DNA from: Symbiodinium natans
Taxonomy: Eukaryota > Sar > Dinophyceae > Suessiales > Symbiodiniaceae
Direction: 5' to 3'
Assembly: GCA_905221605.1 (NCBI GenBank)
Contig: CAJNDS010002307.1
Coordinates: 434,130-498,129, forward strand
DNA length: 64,000 bases
Every line of letters starts with the position of its first letter. Position 1 is the stretch's first letter. Below the pieces are notes generated by a model, which was not told where the DNA came from, did no database searches, and was given only the letters and a program-made list of their open reading frames with translations. Positions 34,701 through 45,800 of this stretch are shown piece after piece. A program made the position numbers and the translations under genes.

Positions 34701-37700
34701 GGTTTAGGGTTTAGGGTTTAGGGTTTAGGGTTTAGGGTTTAGGGCTTAGGGTTTAGGGTTTAGGGTTTAGGCCGGTTGAGCAACTCCTAAACCCCAGAAA
34801 CCCTACGGGAGGACTTCGGCGTTGAGGTGCTCGAGTTCCAAGTAGAGTATACGATCAGGCCACTCTACACTCAGAGCCCTGAACCCTAGCCCTGAACCCT
34901 AGACCCTCAACCCTAAACCCTCCCCTGAATCTGAAACACGTGTGGTCGCCAAACCCGAAACATCGAACCCATACACTCAAAACAAACCCTAAACCCTAAT
35001 CCTAAACCCATATCCGAAGCCCTAAAAATCTATAACCGCAGAACTCCACGACCTTAAACCCTAAACCCTAAACCCTAAACCTAAACCCTAAAGCCCTAAA
35101 ATCCTGTAGCCCTGCATGACCCCTCATTGAGCATCTTTGGCTCGAACCACTTACAGCTAAAGCTATCTTGGGCATAAAACGTGGATCTCCAAAACCCTAA
35201 ACCAAAACAAACCCCAAACCCCAAACCCTAAACCCTTGCAGAAGCATCCAGGTCGCCGAGTGTTCTCCATGCTGCCAAGGAAAGGAACCCTAAACCCTGG
35301 GCCCTCAATCCTAAACCCTAAAACCCTAAACCCTAAACCCCAAACCCTTAACCCGTAACCCCAAACCCCCCCTTCTCCAGGGTTTAGGGTTTAGGGTTTA
35401 GGGTCGCAGTGTGGCTGCTGCCGGGAGGCTTGCCGCACGGCCGCGGGTGCCCTCGATGAACAGAAAGAGGTCGCTGATGGCCTGGGGGGGCCCAAACCCA
35501 GGGTGTAGAATTAGGGTTTAGGGTTTCGGCTGAAGTTGTTCAAGCGGGGTATGTAACCCAAGGATCACCAAAACTCCCCCACTATAATTCTCCCCACTAC
35601 TCCCTAAGATTCCTACCCTATCCCTGAACCCTCAGAAACCTTGTAATATAGGGGTCGAGTAATTGCTTATCTTATTCCCTTCTGGTCCCTATTATATAAA
35701 TAGACCATAAAAACACCCCAAAACCCTGTTCTAATCATTAAGGCCCTATAGCACATTATCATTAAACTACGTTCAAACCCTGAACAAACTCGAAATCCTG
35801 CTGAATCCCTACCACCCCTCACAATTAAACCTCTACCCTAAACCCCCCAAAACCCAAAATCCTAAACCCTAAACCCTAAACACTCAACCCTCAACCCTAA
35901 ACCCTCAACCCCTCAACCCGACCTTAGCAAACCGACTCCTGACCTCTTCCCCCAAATAAAGTGGGACCCCTATTCCAGGGACCCTTCATCTCAACTACTC
36001 CCCCGAATAACCCATTCATGCCCCCTATATGTACCTTATATAGTCCCTCCGTACCTGAATAACCCCTAAACCCTAAACCCTAAACCCTAAACCCTAAACC
36101 CTAAACCTTAAATCCTAAGCCGCTGAGGAGAAGGGCCCCTGCTTTAGAAGAGGCAGCTGAAGGAGGTGAGAGCTGCCAAGTAGGGTACCATACATCAGGC
36201 TTCAAGGGTTACATGCAAACCCTAAACCCCAAACCCTAAGCCCAAAACCCTCAGCCCAAAACCCTAATTCCCTACACCTTATAAACCCTAAGCCCTAAGC
36301 CCTAAATCCTATACACCCTAGAAACCCTGAACCCAAAACCCCTCAAACCAACAACCCTTCTATGGTATGTAGAAAGAACTACAATACCCGGCTAAGGTCA
36401 CGGCCCATTTCCCGCCATGCTGCTCATTGTAGTCCTGGCTATCTTGGGGCTGTATACTTGGGTGGAGGTTCAAAGTACTTCACCCTAAACCCTAAACCTT
36501 AGGTCATAAGTAGATTGAGAATTTGGGGTTACCAATACCCAATGAACCTCCAAGTAGGGACTCGACTCCACAAGGATGCTTAGCAGAGGTTTCGGAAGGG
36601 TAGTAGGACTCATGCTCCCTTCTTGCGTACCCTTAACCCGAAACCCTAAACCTAAACCCCATAAAATCGCTAAACCCTAAACCCTAATCTCTAAACCCGA
36701 ACGAGTTTAGAGCCTCACCCAGCCCAGTCAGCTCAGCCCTGAACCCTACCCTCAACGGGCTTGTGTCAAACGCAGGGTTGCTAGGCTTCAGGGTTCATGG
36801 TCCAGGGTCTAGGGTCTAGGGTTTAGGGTTTAGGGTCTTGGGTCTAGGGTGTGGGGTTTCGGGGTAGTTCTGTTTAGGGGACAGAGTTTAGGGCTTTTTA
36901 GGAGTCTATGGGGCTTAGGACAGGGCCTCGGCCTGCTTCTGAATCGCGACATTGGTGAGGTGCCTGGGAGCCGCCGAAGGTGGAGGGTTTAGGGTTTAGG
37001 GTTTAGGGTTTAGGGCTTCGGGTTTTAGGGTTTAGGGTTTAGGGTTTAAGGTTTAGGGTTTAGGGTTTAGAGTTTTGGGCTTTAGGAGTCAAGGACCTCA
37101 AGGCTTGAGGGTTCAGGCTCTTCTCCTAAACCCCCCTAATAAGTTTTTCTCTGAGATGCCCTGAACCTCTCCATGAAGGTAAAGTGCATTTTCGGGTTTA
37201 GGGTTCAGGGTTCAGGGTTTAGGGTTTAGGGTTCAGGGTTTAGGGTTCATGAGGCCCTTACTGGGTGGGCACTTGCTCTCACTTGGCTGTGGCGTTGAGA
37301 GTTTCAAATTTTAGGGGTGGTTCAAGCCCGGAGATGGTTTTAGGGGTGCAGGGGTTTCGGGTTTTTAGGGTTTAGGGTTTAGGGTTTAGGGTTTAGGGTT
37401 TAGGGTTTAGGGTTTAGGGTTTAGGGTTTAGGGTTTAGGGTCATGGGTCATAGGGTTGGGGTGTTTGGGTTGCTTGTAAGGTCGCGAAGTCCCCCAAGTT
37501 CTGCAGGACTGCATGCTCCCCAGATGTGGGTATGTCCCAAAATAGGGGTGCCCGGGTTAGGGTTTAGGGTTTAGGGTTTAGGGTTTAGGGCCCCGTTTTA
37601 TATCCCAAAATAGAATAAAAACACTTTAAAGGGACCCCCCAAAAGGGTACCCCTCTATTCGGAAAACCCCATGTGTCAGAAAACATGAGTAAGGTGGCGG

Positions 37701-39233
37701 TATCCCGAGGGCACCCTTGATGTTAGCCGAGTGTGACAGGCATGACAACAAACCTGAAGCCCAAGAAGCCTTCAAATCCACAAGCCCCACCCTGAAGCTC
37801 TTAGCTCTTCGGCCTTAAGTGCTTAAACCCCAAGCCCCTAAATTCTAAACCCTAAAACCCACGGACCAAAGCCTTGAAGATTCAAAGCCCGGGGAATAAG
37901 GTGGCGGAGATGGAGGGAGCTTGCCATTTCGGGTTCAGGGTTCAAGGTTTAGGGCTCAGCATGAGGGAGAGAGCCAAAGAGAAAAGAGAGCGAGACAGAG
38001 AGAGGCGGGAAGGTAGATCGGAAGGAGCCCCCCAAGTGTGCGAACACAAGTCAGGGCCTACAGCGGTGCGCCAGTGAACAGGGCGAGAGCGGAAGAGAAC
38101 CAGACTGTAGCTGTGGGGTGGAGAAGCCTTTGAAGGGAGTCTAACATGTAGGGTTTAGGGGTTTAGGGTTTCAGGTTTGGGGTCGAGGGTTTAGGGTTTT
38201 GGGTTCAGCTTCGTGGAAAAGGGGCTTGTGTTTCTACTGTGTGTTCCAATAGCCGTGGACTATATGACGAAACCTCTTGGCACCAACCCTAAACGCAAAC
38301 TCCTATAATGTGGGATTCCCAAAATTATCATACTAAGCCTGATATCCATACACTCTGAACCCTATACCCTAAACCCTGAACCCCAAACCCCGAACCCCAA
38401 ACCCTAAACCCTACTGTAAACCCTAAACCCTAAACCCTAAACCCTAAACTCTAAACCCCACCCACGCAATCCCGGTGCATCTGCGTCCCGAGAAGCACGA
38501 AGATGTTGTCAATCTCGGCAATGTCCGAGCTGTACTGCTCAACCTGATAGGGCTGAGGGGGGTTTAGGTTTAGGGTTTAGGGGTTAGGGTTTAGGGTTAT
38601 AGGGTTTAGGGTTTAGGGTTATAGGGCTATAGGATTATATGGGGTTATAGGGCTATAGGATTATATGGTCATAGCGTTATAGAGTTATAGGAAAATAGGG
38701 TTATAGAGCTTTGTGGGGTTTGTGGGGTTTTAGTTTTAGGGTTTCGGGTTTAGGGTTTAAGTCTCTTGCCATTCAGCTTACAATTTGGCTTCCCAGGGGC
38801 CCGCAGGCACCCTGGCTGAAGCAATGCGGCCACAAACCCAAACCCAGAACCCAGTCCTCGTTGTCAAGCCCTTGGAAGAAGAGTCTTAACTGGGTGGTCT
38901 CCCGATTTAGTATTCTACAAGGCACCTAGTTCGGGGTCAGGGACTAATTAACGACTGGAGAGAGCATTTTCAGTAGTTTTGATTCCCGAATGTGAGGATT
39001 CATATAAGGGGAGAGTATGCAGACATGTGCTTCTCCGTTAGAACGCTGAAACTAGACGAATCCACAGTAAACAGGACCCCCCAAAAGCGAACGCCGATTT
39101 CTCAGTAAAAGGGTTTGGGGGCTTGGGGTTTAGGGTTTATGGGTATTTGGTGACTACGACGGCTCCTGCATTTGGGGTTAAGTCTGGGTCGCCAGGCGCA
39201 GAATCGGCAGAAGCCGCCGCGGTAGAGAAAGAC
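28697..39233 (-). CDS. Tubulin-tyrosine-ligase-like (TTLL) gene (multi-exon)
   Basis: Span of eleven recognised exons. In minus-strand order they read VFLYRGGFCRFC, VEQYSSDIAEIDN, FVHLTNVAIQK, SDLFLFIEGTRGR, DKLASDMEQVI, AVQGVIVNDRHSFEMYG, FDILLDKDLR, PWLLEVNASP, SLTTTTE, DDRLLKS and LRLINDVLNIV. This is the order of the ATP-grasp core of TTLL enzymes, which add amino acids (Tyr, Glu or Gly) to tubulin tails. HLTN, E-M-Y-G-F-D and WLLEVNASP (metal-binding E and N) are family signatures. Most junctions agree in phase, with GT or GC donors and AG acceptors. Upstream exons (ATP-binding lysine, KFDLR) were not located. Telomere-type arrays and TIR elements fill the introns. Confidence 0.88.
29326..29346 (-). 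CDS. TTLL-like gene, DDRLLKS exon
   Basis: Acceptor cacag|GAT, then D-D-R-L-L-K-S. It joins the previous exon in phase 0 after TTTTE. The 3' end is uncertain by a few bases. Confidence 0.65.
29490..29700. repeat. Triplicated short segment between arrays
   Basis: aaatccccaccaaagaagct followed by ggtcacgacta(c/t)(a/c)tg occurs at about 29507, 29551 and 29668, each after TTTAGGG-like units. Confidence 0.7.
30119..30143 (-). CDS. TTLL-like gene, SLTTTTE exon (25 bp)
   Basis: Acceptor ctcag|G, donor GAG|GT. It adds (S)-P-S-L-T-T-T-T-E directly after VNAS, as in TTLL proteins (EVNxSPSL). Confidence 0.85.
30329..30424. mobile_element. Family D element, copy 2
   Basis: aggttgaccctttaaacctt at the left and aaggtcctacctag at the right form imperfect inverted ends; the core includes gaatatgatccctcttaaac. 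It lies in the TTLL intron between 30143 and 31038. Confidence 0.7.
31038..31064 (-). CDS. TTLL-like gene, PWLLEVNAS exon (27 bp)
   Basis: Acceptor gcgcag|G, then P-W-L-L-E-V-N-A-(S), donor TC|GC. Glu and Asn of EVN coordinate Mg-ATP in TTLL enzymes. Confidence 0.9.
32062..32092 (-). CDS. TTLL-like gene, FDILLDKDLR exon (31 bp)
   Basis: Acceptor gatgag|GC, then F-D-I-L-L-D-K-D-L-(R), donor AG|GC. Both ends fit their neighbours in phase. Confidence 0.88.
33089..33148 (-). CDS. TTLL-like gene, VIVNDRHSFEMYG exon
   Basis: Acceptor cccag|CT, then V-R-Q-A-V-Q-G-V-I-V-N-D-R-H-S-F-E-M-Y-(G), donor G|GT. It matches the (N/D)-x-x-C/S-F-E-x-Y-G region of TTLL. Confidence 0.9.
33640..33935 (+). repeat. 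TTTATGGG (8-bp) array
   Basis: About 30 units of TTTATGGG with occasional TTTCTGGG or TTTGTGGG, flanked by ordinary TTTAGGG. The MGLWVYGF open frames are artefacts. Confidence 0.92.
34618..34654 (-). CDS. TTLL-like gene, DKLASDMEQVI exon (37 bp)
   Basis: Acceptor ggcgag|GC, then D-K-L-A-S-D-M-E-Q-V-I. It joins the previous exon (A|GC donor) in phase. The 3' junction to AVRQAVQ is ambiguous by one G. Confidence 0.75.
35430..35481 (-). CDS. TTLL-like gene, SDLFLFIEGTRGR exon
   Basis: Acceptor cccag|GCC, then A-I-S-D-L-F-L-F-I-E-G-T-R-G-R-A-A, donor A|GC. Confidence 0.8.
35968..36066. mobile_element. Family E element, copy 2
   Basis: Opposite orientation to copy 1: ccctatatgtaccttatata then gtccctcc...gtacctgaataacccc. 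It sits in a TTLL intron and runs straight into a CCCTAAA array. Confidence 0.6.
36455..36556. mobile_element. Family C element with CCCTAAA inside
   Basis: The right half (caatgaacctccaagta) is intact and its complement aligns with 60716 onward. The left half is split by caccctaaaccctaaacc at 36480-36499. Confidence 0.6.
36927..36963 (-). CDS. TTLL-like gene, HLTNVAIQK exon (37 bp)
   Basis: Acceptor cccag|G, then H-L-T-N-V-A-I-Q-K-Q-A-E, donor GAG|GC. HLTN is a TTLL hallmark. Confidence 0.92.
38497..38543 (-). CDS. TTLL-like gene, YSSDIAEIDNIFV exon
   Basis: Acceptor atcag|GTT, then V-E-Q-Y-S-S-D-I-A-E-I-D-N-I-F-(V), donor GT|GC. It joins the next exon to give NIFVHLTN. Confidence 0.88.
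38570..38710. repeat. TTATAGGG-type degenerate repeat
   Basis: Telomere-like units drift to ggttatagggttatagg and gattatatggggttataggg. A local variant expansion. Confidence 0.7.
39198..39233 (-). CDS. TTLL-like gene, VFLYRGGFCRFC exon (36 bp)
   Basis: Acceptor agcag|GTC, donor TGC|GC. The strand 'vyLYReGfaRFc' is conserved in TTLL. It is the most N-terminal exon I can assign. Confidence 0.8.
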
Positions 39234-40341
39234 CTGCTGGCAAAAGCCCTAGACCGCAAATCCCTTTTAGGGTTTAGGGTTTAGGGTTTCGGGTTTAGGG
39301 CTCAGGGCACCCTAGGAACCAGCCCTAAAACCTATGTCCCCAAATGCCCCTAACGCCTAAGCCCCCAAACCTGAGCATGGGACCTCTGAGATGTTGTACT
39401 AGGCTTGAGCTACCTAACTGGAGTGGTTGATCGTAAGGGTGACCCTTTTCTGGACACCAATACAAGGCCTGTACTACACACGAGAACTCAGAAAAGCATC
39501 ACAAGTTAGACAGCTGCCCAATTCCTAGGCAAGGAAACTGTACAACGGCTTAAACCTCAACCCTAGTATATCACAGTCAGCGATCCGAAAAGAGACCCAA
39601 AGAAGCCACGGACCTGTCTATGGCCTTGTTAAGAGTTTGGGGTTGGGGCTTGAGTCAGAGGACCCGCAGGGAAAGGGCAAAGGGGGGGGGGGTCTCTTAG
39701 TATGAGGGTGCTGTGTTCAGTTCGGGACCCAAAAAACGCAAGGGACCTTTTTGGGCTTTTACGGGTTTCGGGAATGACTCTGTCAACTTCATGGTATGCA
39801 GGTTGAGCATCTCTGTACATTGCTGAAAAACCTCCTGGGAGAAACCACTAACAGAGGTGACATACATAGGGGGTTTACTTCGGGGTTTCCTTCGGGGATT
39901 CCTTTGGGATCCTGTGATGGAGGCCGCCCCAACACAGGAATCTAGGATCTGCTGTTGACAAGTTGACTTATGTCTTAAGGCATGCGGCTGTTCACCTTCA
40001 AAAAAAGCAAGAACAACTCAGGTAACACCCAATCAGTTTGAGGTTCAACTCGTGTTTAAGTTGTCAAATTCAGCCGGTGTTCAAGCGAGAACTTGGTATG
40101 TTCCTTGTGCTAGTTTAGGGCAGCAGGGAATACAGCCCCTGCTGGTGCCCCCTTTCGAAAGCTACTGGAAGTATATTAGGGTTTAGGGTTTAGGGTTTAG
40201 GGTTTAGGGCTCCGAGCATACATCCCAAAGCGCTGTAGATCCTGTAAACCCTAGACCCTAAACAGCGCAGGGCAAACAGAGGCGCAGCCGCCCTACAGAC
40301 CTTACGTAAGATGCCTGCAGTCATTCGCGCGCGGTTTCGGG

Positions 40342-40671
40342 TCAGGGTATAGGGTGTGTTAGGGAATGTTGGAGAACCCGAACGCGCATCATTTTAAGTC
40401 CGGACATGCTTCTTTCCGAAGGATCTGTGCAGGCAGGCGCCATAGATTGCAGAATATTTGCTCCACACTTGCCAGCATGTCCAGAAGTTCTCACAGGCTG
40501 AGGACTTGGGCAGAAGGTGTTTTGAAGCGATTGGGATGGCAAGCTGTCAGCAACTGAGGTTAAAACTTCTGGACCAAAAACCCCCCCAAGAACTCCCGAA
40601 TGCCGATGAGCCTGATTCAGTGCCATAGCCGAAGCAGAAGACTCAAAAAAACCCAAAGCCCTGAAGCCCAA
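40342..40671 (-). CDS. Uncharacterised open frame, low confidence
   Basis: About 100 codons, same strand as the gene cluster, with no motif recognised. The plus strand is also open (40366-40557). It could be unassigned TTLL upstream sequence or chance. Confidence 0.18.
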   Translation of the reverse strand: MGFRALGFFESSASAMALNQAHRHSGVLGGVFGPEVLTSVADSLPSQSLQNTFCPSPQPVRTSGHAGKCGANILQSMAPACTDPSERSMSGLKMMRVRVLQHSLTHPIP

Positions 40672-40974
40672 ATCCTATACCCTAAGGCTCACCAAGGCTG
40701 AAGAGAAGTTAAAGCACTTGCTTTGGCGTTCCTTACAAAAGGTACCAATAGCATCTTCGGGGGCTACAGTAAATGAAGCCCAGCTTGAAGAGTAGAGGGT
40801 TTAGGGTTTAGGGTTTAGGGTTTAGGGTTTAGGGTTTAGGGTTTAGGGTTTAGGGTTTAGGTTTTACTCCCCAACCTCACAGTTGAGTGCCGGAACGCAG
40901 TGTACACCCCGGCATGTGTGGGAGCGAGCTACTGTAACTGATAGGGAGACAAAGGGGGCTTAAGGGGGGGAGGG

Positions 40975-40975
40975 G

Positions 40976-41037
<62 letters not shown>

Positions 41038-41045
41038 GGCTTAGG
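40975..41045 (+). repeat. TTGAGGG variant array
   Basis: About eight uniform TTGAGGG units without adjacent canonical TTTAGGG. Confidence 0.85.
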
Positions 41046-42246
41046 GTTAAGCGCTTGGGGCTTGGGCTGGAAGGACGTGTACCCTGTAGACACGGTAGAC
41101 CTTACTTACAGTTCCTGTGTACCTAAGCAGCCCGCAAAAAGGCTTAAACTCTAAGCCCGAGACCCATAATGCTTGGGCTCCCTTGGAAAGGTCGCTCCTT
41201 ATGGTCCCTTATGCTGACCCTGGCCATCGGTGTGCGGCGGAATGTCCGGTAGCTCCCCAGAGTCAATTTCGGGGTTAAGGGCTTCTAGGGTTTTTGTTAA
41301 CCACTCTGCCTGCCACGTGTCCTAAACCCAAACCACATGCAAACCCCACACCCCCCAAAGTCTGTAAAAAACGAAGCCCTATCTTTAGCCTTAAGCCCCA
41401 CCAAAAGCCCCTAGGGCTAGCCCCAAACTTGGGTATAAAGGGTCTAGGCTTTAAGCTCTTAAACCCCCCCCCCCCCCACCAGGAAACAGATAACATTAAA
41501 GCATGAAAAATGAAACCCTGGACCCTCGCCCCGACATACCAAACCCTAAACCCCTCGACACCCGGAAACCCCTAAGCCCCAAGCCCTGAGCCCTAAGCCC
41601 TAAACCCCAAAACCCCTAAGGGAAGCAAAGCCATAAAAGCCCCTAAAGCTCAAGGCACCGAAGATCGCGCCACGAATCGACTCAGACATGCACAGCGCAT
41701 CCACACCTCCCCGAAACCTAAGTTTTGGGGGGCTTTTGGGGTTGAGAGTTTAGGGTTTGGGGTATTTAGGGCGTAAGGGTATTTAGGGTCAAAGGCTTGG
41801 GGTATTTAGGTTTAGAAGCCTCAAACCTCCAGCGAGGGGACCTTGCCCTGTACCAACGTTTGTTTGACGGACGATATGGGGCCTCAGTTGCAAATGACCC
41901 TCAAACCCTGAGAACCCGAATCGCCCAACCTAGGGTCCGTGTAACTCATCGATTTCCAACGAAGGTCCCCATTGCTTTGGAGGCTTTCGAAGTGCAGGGT
42001 TTAGGGTTTGCATGCTGCCACAGAATCTCTTCAGGGGAGTGAGAGCGATGACCTTAACTACAGAGACAACACTATGGAGTTGGGAAATCGGAGCCTTATA
42101 GGTGATCTAGCATCCAAGATGAGGAAAGAGATGCACCATCTTTTAAGGAACTTTCATAATAAACTACCTTATAAGAAGCCCGGAAGTTGAAAGGCTGGGT
42201 TTTGAGCCAGTAAGCTTAAAGTTGAACATCCATCACTCCCAGGTCC

Positions 42247-42271
42247 GGGGGGGGGGGGGGGGGGGGGGGGG
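42247..42271. repeat. Poly-G tract
   Basis: 25 uninterrupted G. Confidence 0.9.
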
Positions 42272-42833
42272 AGGAGGGGGTGACAACTTGAGTTAGCGGG
42301 CTCACTTTTCGCCCTAAACCTTGAACCCTAGAAACCCCAAGCCGTAAACCCTATAAGCCCTAAGCCGGGCCCTAAACCTGAACCAAAGGGGTCACACAGA
42401 AGAAGTGTGGCACTGTCAGTCACTCACAGGAGACCCCAAACATTCGGCGTTTTGAGGGTTCCAAGGGTTTTATTCGGGACTTAAGGGCTCCAAGGGCATT
42501 AAGGGTTCTAAGGCTTCTAAGGGTTTTGCGGGACTTATATAAGGGTTTCAGAGGGTCTCAAGGGAGTTAAGGGTTGTAGAGGGTTCTACGAGCTTTAGGG
42601 GTTCTATGGGGACTTCATTGGAGAAGCCTCCACAGTGAGGGCACATAACGCCCTGAAAACCTTCCATACCCTTCAACCCTCAACTCCAAACTAAACCAAA
42701 AGATAAGCCCTAAGCCCTCACCCTAAACCCTAAACCCCAAACCCCAAACCCTAAACCCTAAACCCCAAACCCTAAACCCCAAAATCCTCACCCTAACTCG
42801 TGGAGCTTTTCAAGGATCCAGGGCCTTTGCATC

Positions 42834-42882
42834 TTAAGACTCCTTCTTGCTCGCGTTGAGTACCAGCTCGAGGTCGCTGGGC
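42834..42882 (-). CDS. Thioredoxin-like gene, last exon
   Basis: Acceptor cccag|G, then P-S-D-L-E-L-V-L-N-A-S-K-K-E-S and TAA (42836-42834). It completes the Leu codon left by the previous exon (CT|GT). Confidence 0.85.
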
Positions 42883-45800
42883 CTGGGCGAATGAAAGAAA
42901 GCCTGAGGCTTTAGGGTTTAGGGTTTAGGGTTAGGGTTTAGGGTTACCAAACCCGAAACCCTAACCCTAAACCCTAAACCCTAAACCCTAGACCCCAAAC
43001 CCCTGGACAAGTTGGAGAGTTAGGTTATATAGTACAACACCCTATTGTCCCCTGCCCGGCCCTGGGCCCCAAATCAAAAAAATGCCATTCCCACGCCCGC
43101 CACACCCGAACTCCCAACTCCAAAACCCGCAAGCTCCAAACCTTGTGGTTCTGCGTCTGGGTTCTTTCTCGGGAACTCAACTTAAGCTTTTGGGCGGAAT
43201 AACGGGACCTGTTCAGTCAAAAATTGTATTTCAGGGCAGGTCATGGTCAAAAGGAGAGCCCGAGTTTTTTTCATAAGGAGCTCAATTACATAGCATCATA
43301 TCAAGGGCCCTACCAAATCTACTAGTGTGGGAAGTGATTTCCACTTAGGGTCTAAGGCTGCAAGAAGCCAATCCCCGTTGAATGTAATTACTGTAGACGC
43401 TTTGCCAATCATCGGAAACTCAAGAGAGGGACCCTTAGGGGCTACTGAGGTATGCAGGGACTATATAAGGCAAATATATATACATATATATATATATGTA
43501 TAGAGGTTGTATAGGGGAATAAGATTCAGGGTCCCTTCTATCATGAGATCGAAGGGCCGCGGTCTAAACCCAGTTGTTCCATGTCGTGACTGGGAACGAA
43601 AATCCGAGGAATCTGTGTATCCCCTATTCCCTAACTCTGCTCGAATCGCCCTTAAACCTAAACCCATTAACCATAAACCCTAACCCCTATGCCAACGCCC
43701 TGCATCCCCGGACTATGCGTCCGCAGCACAGCTCCACTTTATAGTTCTTGACGACCTTGCCGTCGCTATCGATGAGTACCTCCGCACAACTCTCCCACAA
43801 CTCTCCACCTAAGCCAGAAAGCCACCCACAGGTTTAGGGCTTTGGGTCTAATGTGGGTTCAGTCTTCAGGGTTTAGTTTTTCGCAGATACAACCAAAGCA
43901 AAAATGGCTTGGTAGCCAGGTAACCTTCTTATGGCAAGGGTACCCCCTTTTGGGGGTTTGTTAGTTTTAGAAGGGAACCTCGGGCGAAAGAGAAAGGGGG
44001 CAAAAAGGTACCACGGGGCTACCAAGATGGCGTCGAAAAATCGAGAAAAGTGGAAGGGGCATCTTGCTTCACGTCGTGTTGAATGAACAGGTCCGAAGAA
44101 GGACCGCTCTGCTGGTACATTCAACAAGTGGAACCCTGAACCCCAAATCCTAAGCCCTAAACCCAAGATCACTGGGTTGCCGAAAGTAACTGACGCGGCA
44201 TGATGTGCGCGGAACCTTGCGAACCCCATGTAAGCTCGACAAGCCCGACCAGCCTAAACCCTTAAACCCTTAAACTCTTGAACCCTTAAACCCTTAAACC
44301 CTAAACCCTAAACCCCAAACCCCAAACCCTAAACCCTACACCCTAAACGTCTACAAGCCCTTGAGACCCCCCAAACGCACTCCCCAAAACCCATCATCTG
44401 GCCTTGTGCGGTATATACCTCAGTGCTCGTGGTGCTTGTGCTGGGCCTAGCTTGTGATTCAAAGGGTTTGGGGTTTAGGGTTTTAGGGTTTAGGGTTTAG
44501 GGTGAGAGCTTCGTTGCAGCAGCAGCTTCCTGAAGAAAATTACAGCTGCTGAAGTCGCAAGAACAGGCCCCAACACATTGAGCCAAAGCCTCCGAACCCA
44601 GATGTGAAACCCTAAACCCTAAACCCTAAACCCTAAACCCTAAACCCTAAACCCTAAACCCTAAACCCTAAACCCCGATCTAGAGTTTGCAGGCTCAGAG
44701 CTTTGCATGCAACCAGACAAGTCAATTTTTCTCAGGGAATCCTACTACTTGGGGCTACACCAGGGGTCCCCCACATCTTCGGATACCCTGGGAAAGCCCC
44801 CTGAACCTCTAAGTAAGGGTCTTGGAGTTTTTTTGGGGTTTGGGAATGAGAATTTCCAGGGTTTAGGGGTTTAGGGTTTAGCCTAAACCCTAAACCCAAA
44901 CCATAAACCCTAAACCCTAAACCCCAAACCCTAAACCCTAAACCCTATGTGGTTGGGTGAAAGTGCTGAACAAGGCACATGACGCCATAGTCCGACGGCG
45001 GCTTGCCATGTCCATGCCAGGCATCTGTCAGACCAGCAGCAAGAGGAGGTTTAGGGTTTAGGGTTTAGGGTTTAGGGCTTACAAATACTAGGGTTTAGGT
45101 CGGAGGGTGTTAGGTATGCTCAGAGTCAACTCCAAAAAGTTGGAACACCCTTATCCCCACACCCCACAAGGCATAAGAAAACGGCTCTAATCATCCTTAA
45201 AGCTTCCAACTTTCTGGACTTTACTGTGAGAGATTTATGACCATCAGAGGAATCAGCGCATATATGTATCTTACTCTTCATGCCTCTTTTCAGGGCCTCC
45301 CTTGACCGCAGCCTGCACAAGGTACACAGGAGCCAAGATAGTTCCCAACATGATCCATTATAGCCCTAACTCCTACACCAATAATGCACAAAATGGAGAT
45401 TTTGAACTCCACGCCCTGGCCAGAGCCCATGGTCCCATAAAGCCAAAACCTGACAAAGAGGGCCCCTCAATTCCGGGTCTAGGGGCGGGATGCCGCTTTC
45501 AGGAAAGTTTTTTTTTGGATGTACAGGGTTTAGGAAAGGAGCCCACAGTCAGATATTGCTGAGCCCGTGAACGCCGGTATGTTGATACGCGCTTTCGCGC
45601 TCGACGATACTGGGGAGCAGGGCCCTGTGGTATCCACATAAAGAGGTTATTTGGGGGAATATCAGTAAGGGTTCCTTCTAGGGTTTAGGGTTTAGGGTTT
45701 AGGGTTTAGGGTTTAGGGTTTCGGGTTTAGGGTTTAGCAATGACCCCACTGCTCGACAGAACCTAGGCGGGCCCTGAAAACCCTCTGAAAAAACATTCCT

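Noticed and set aside
41797-42190. Two plus-strand ORFs of 81 and 60 codons
   Set aside because: They look protein-like but have no motif and oppose the strand of all recognised genes; left unassigned.
45126-45562. Overlapping ORFs on both strands (64 and 86 codons)
   Set aside because: No motif on either strand and no junction to a recognised exon.
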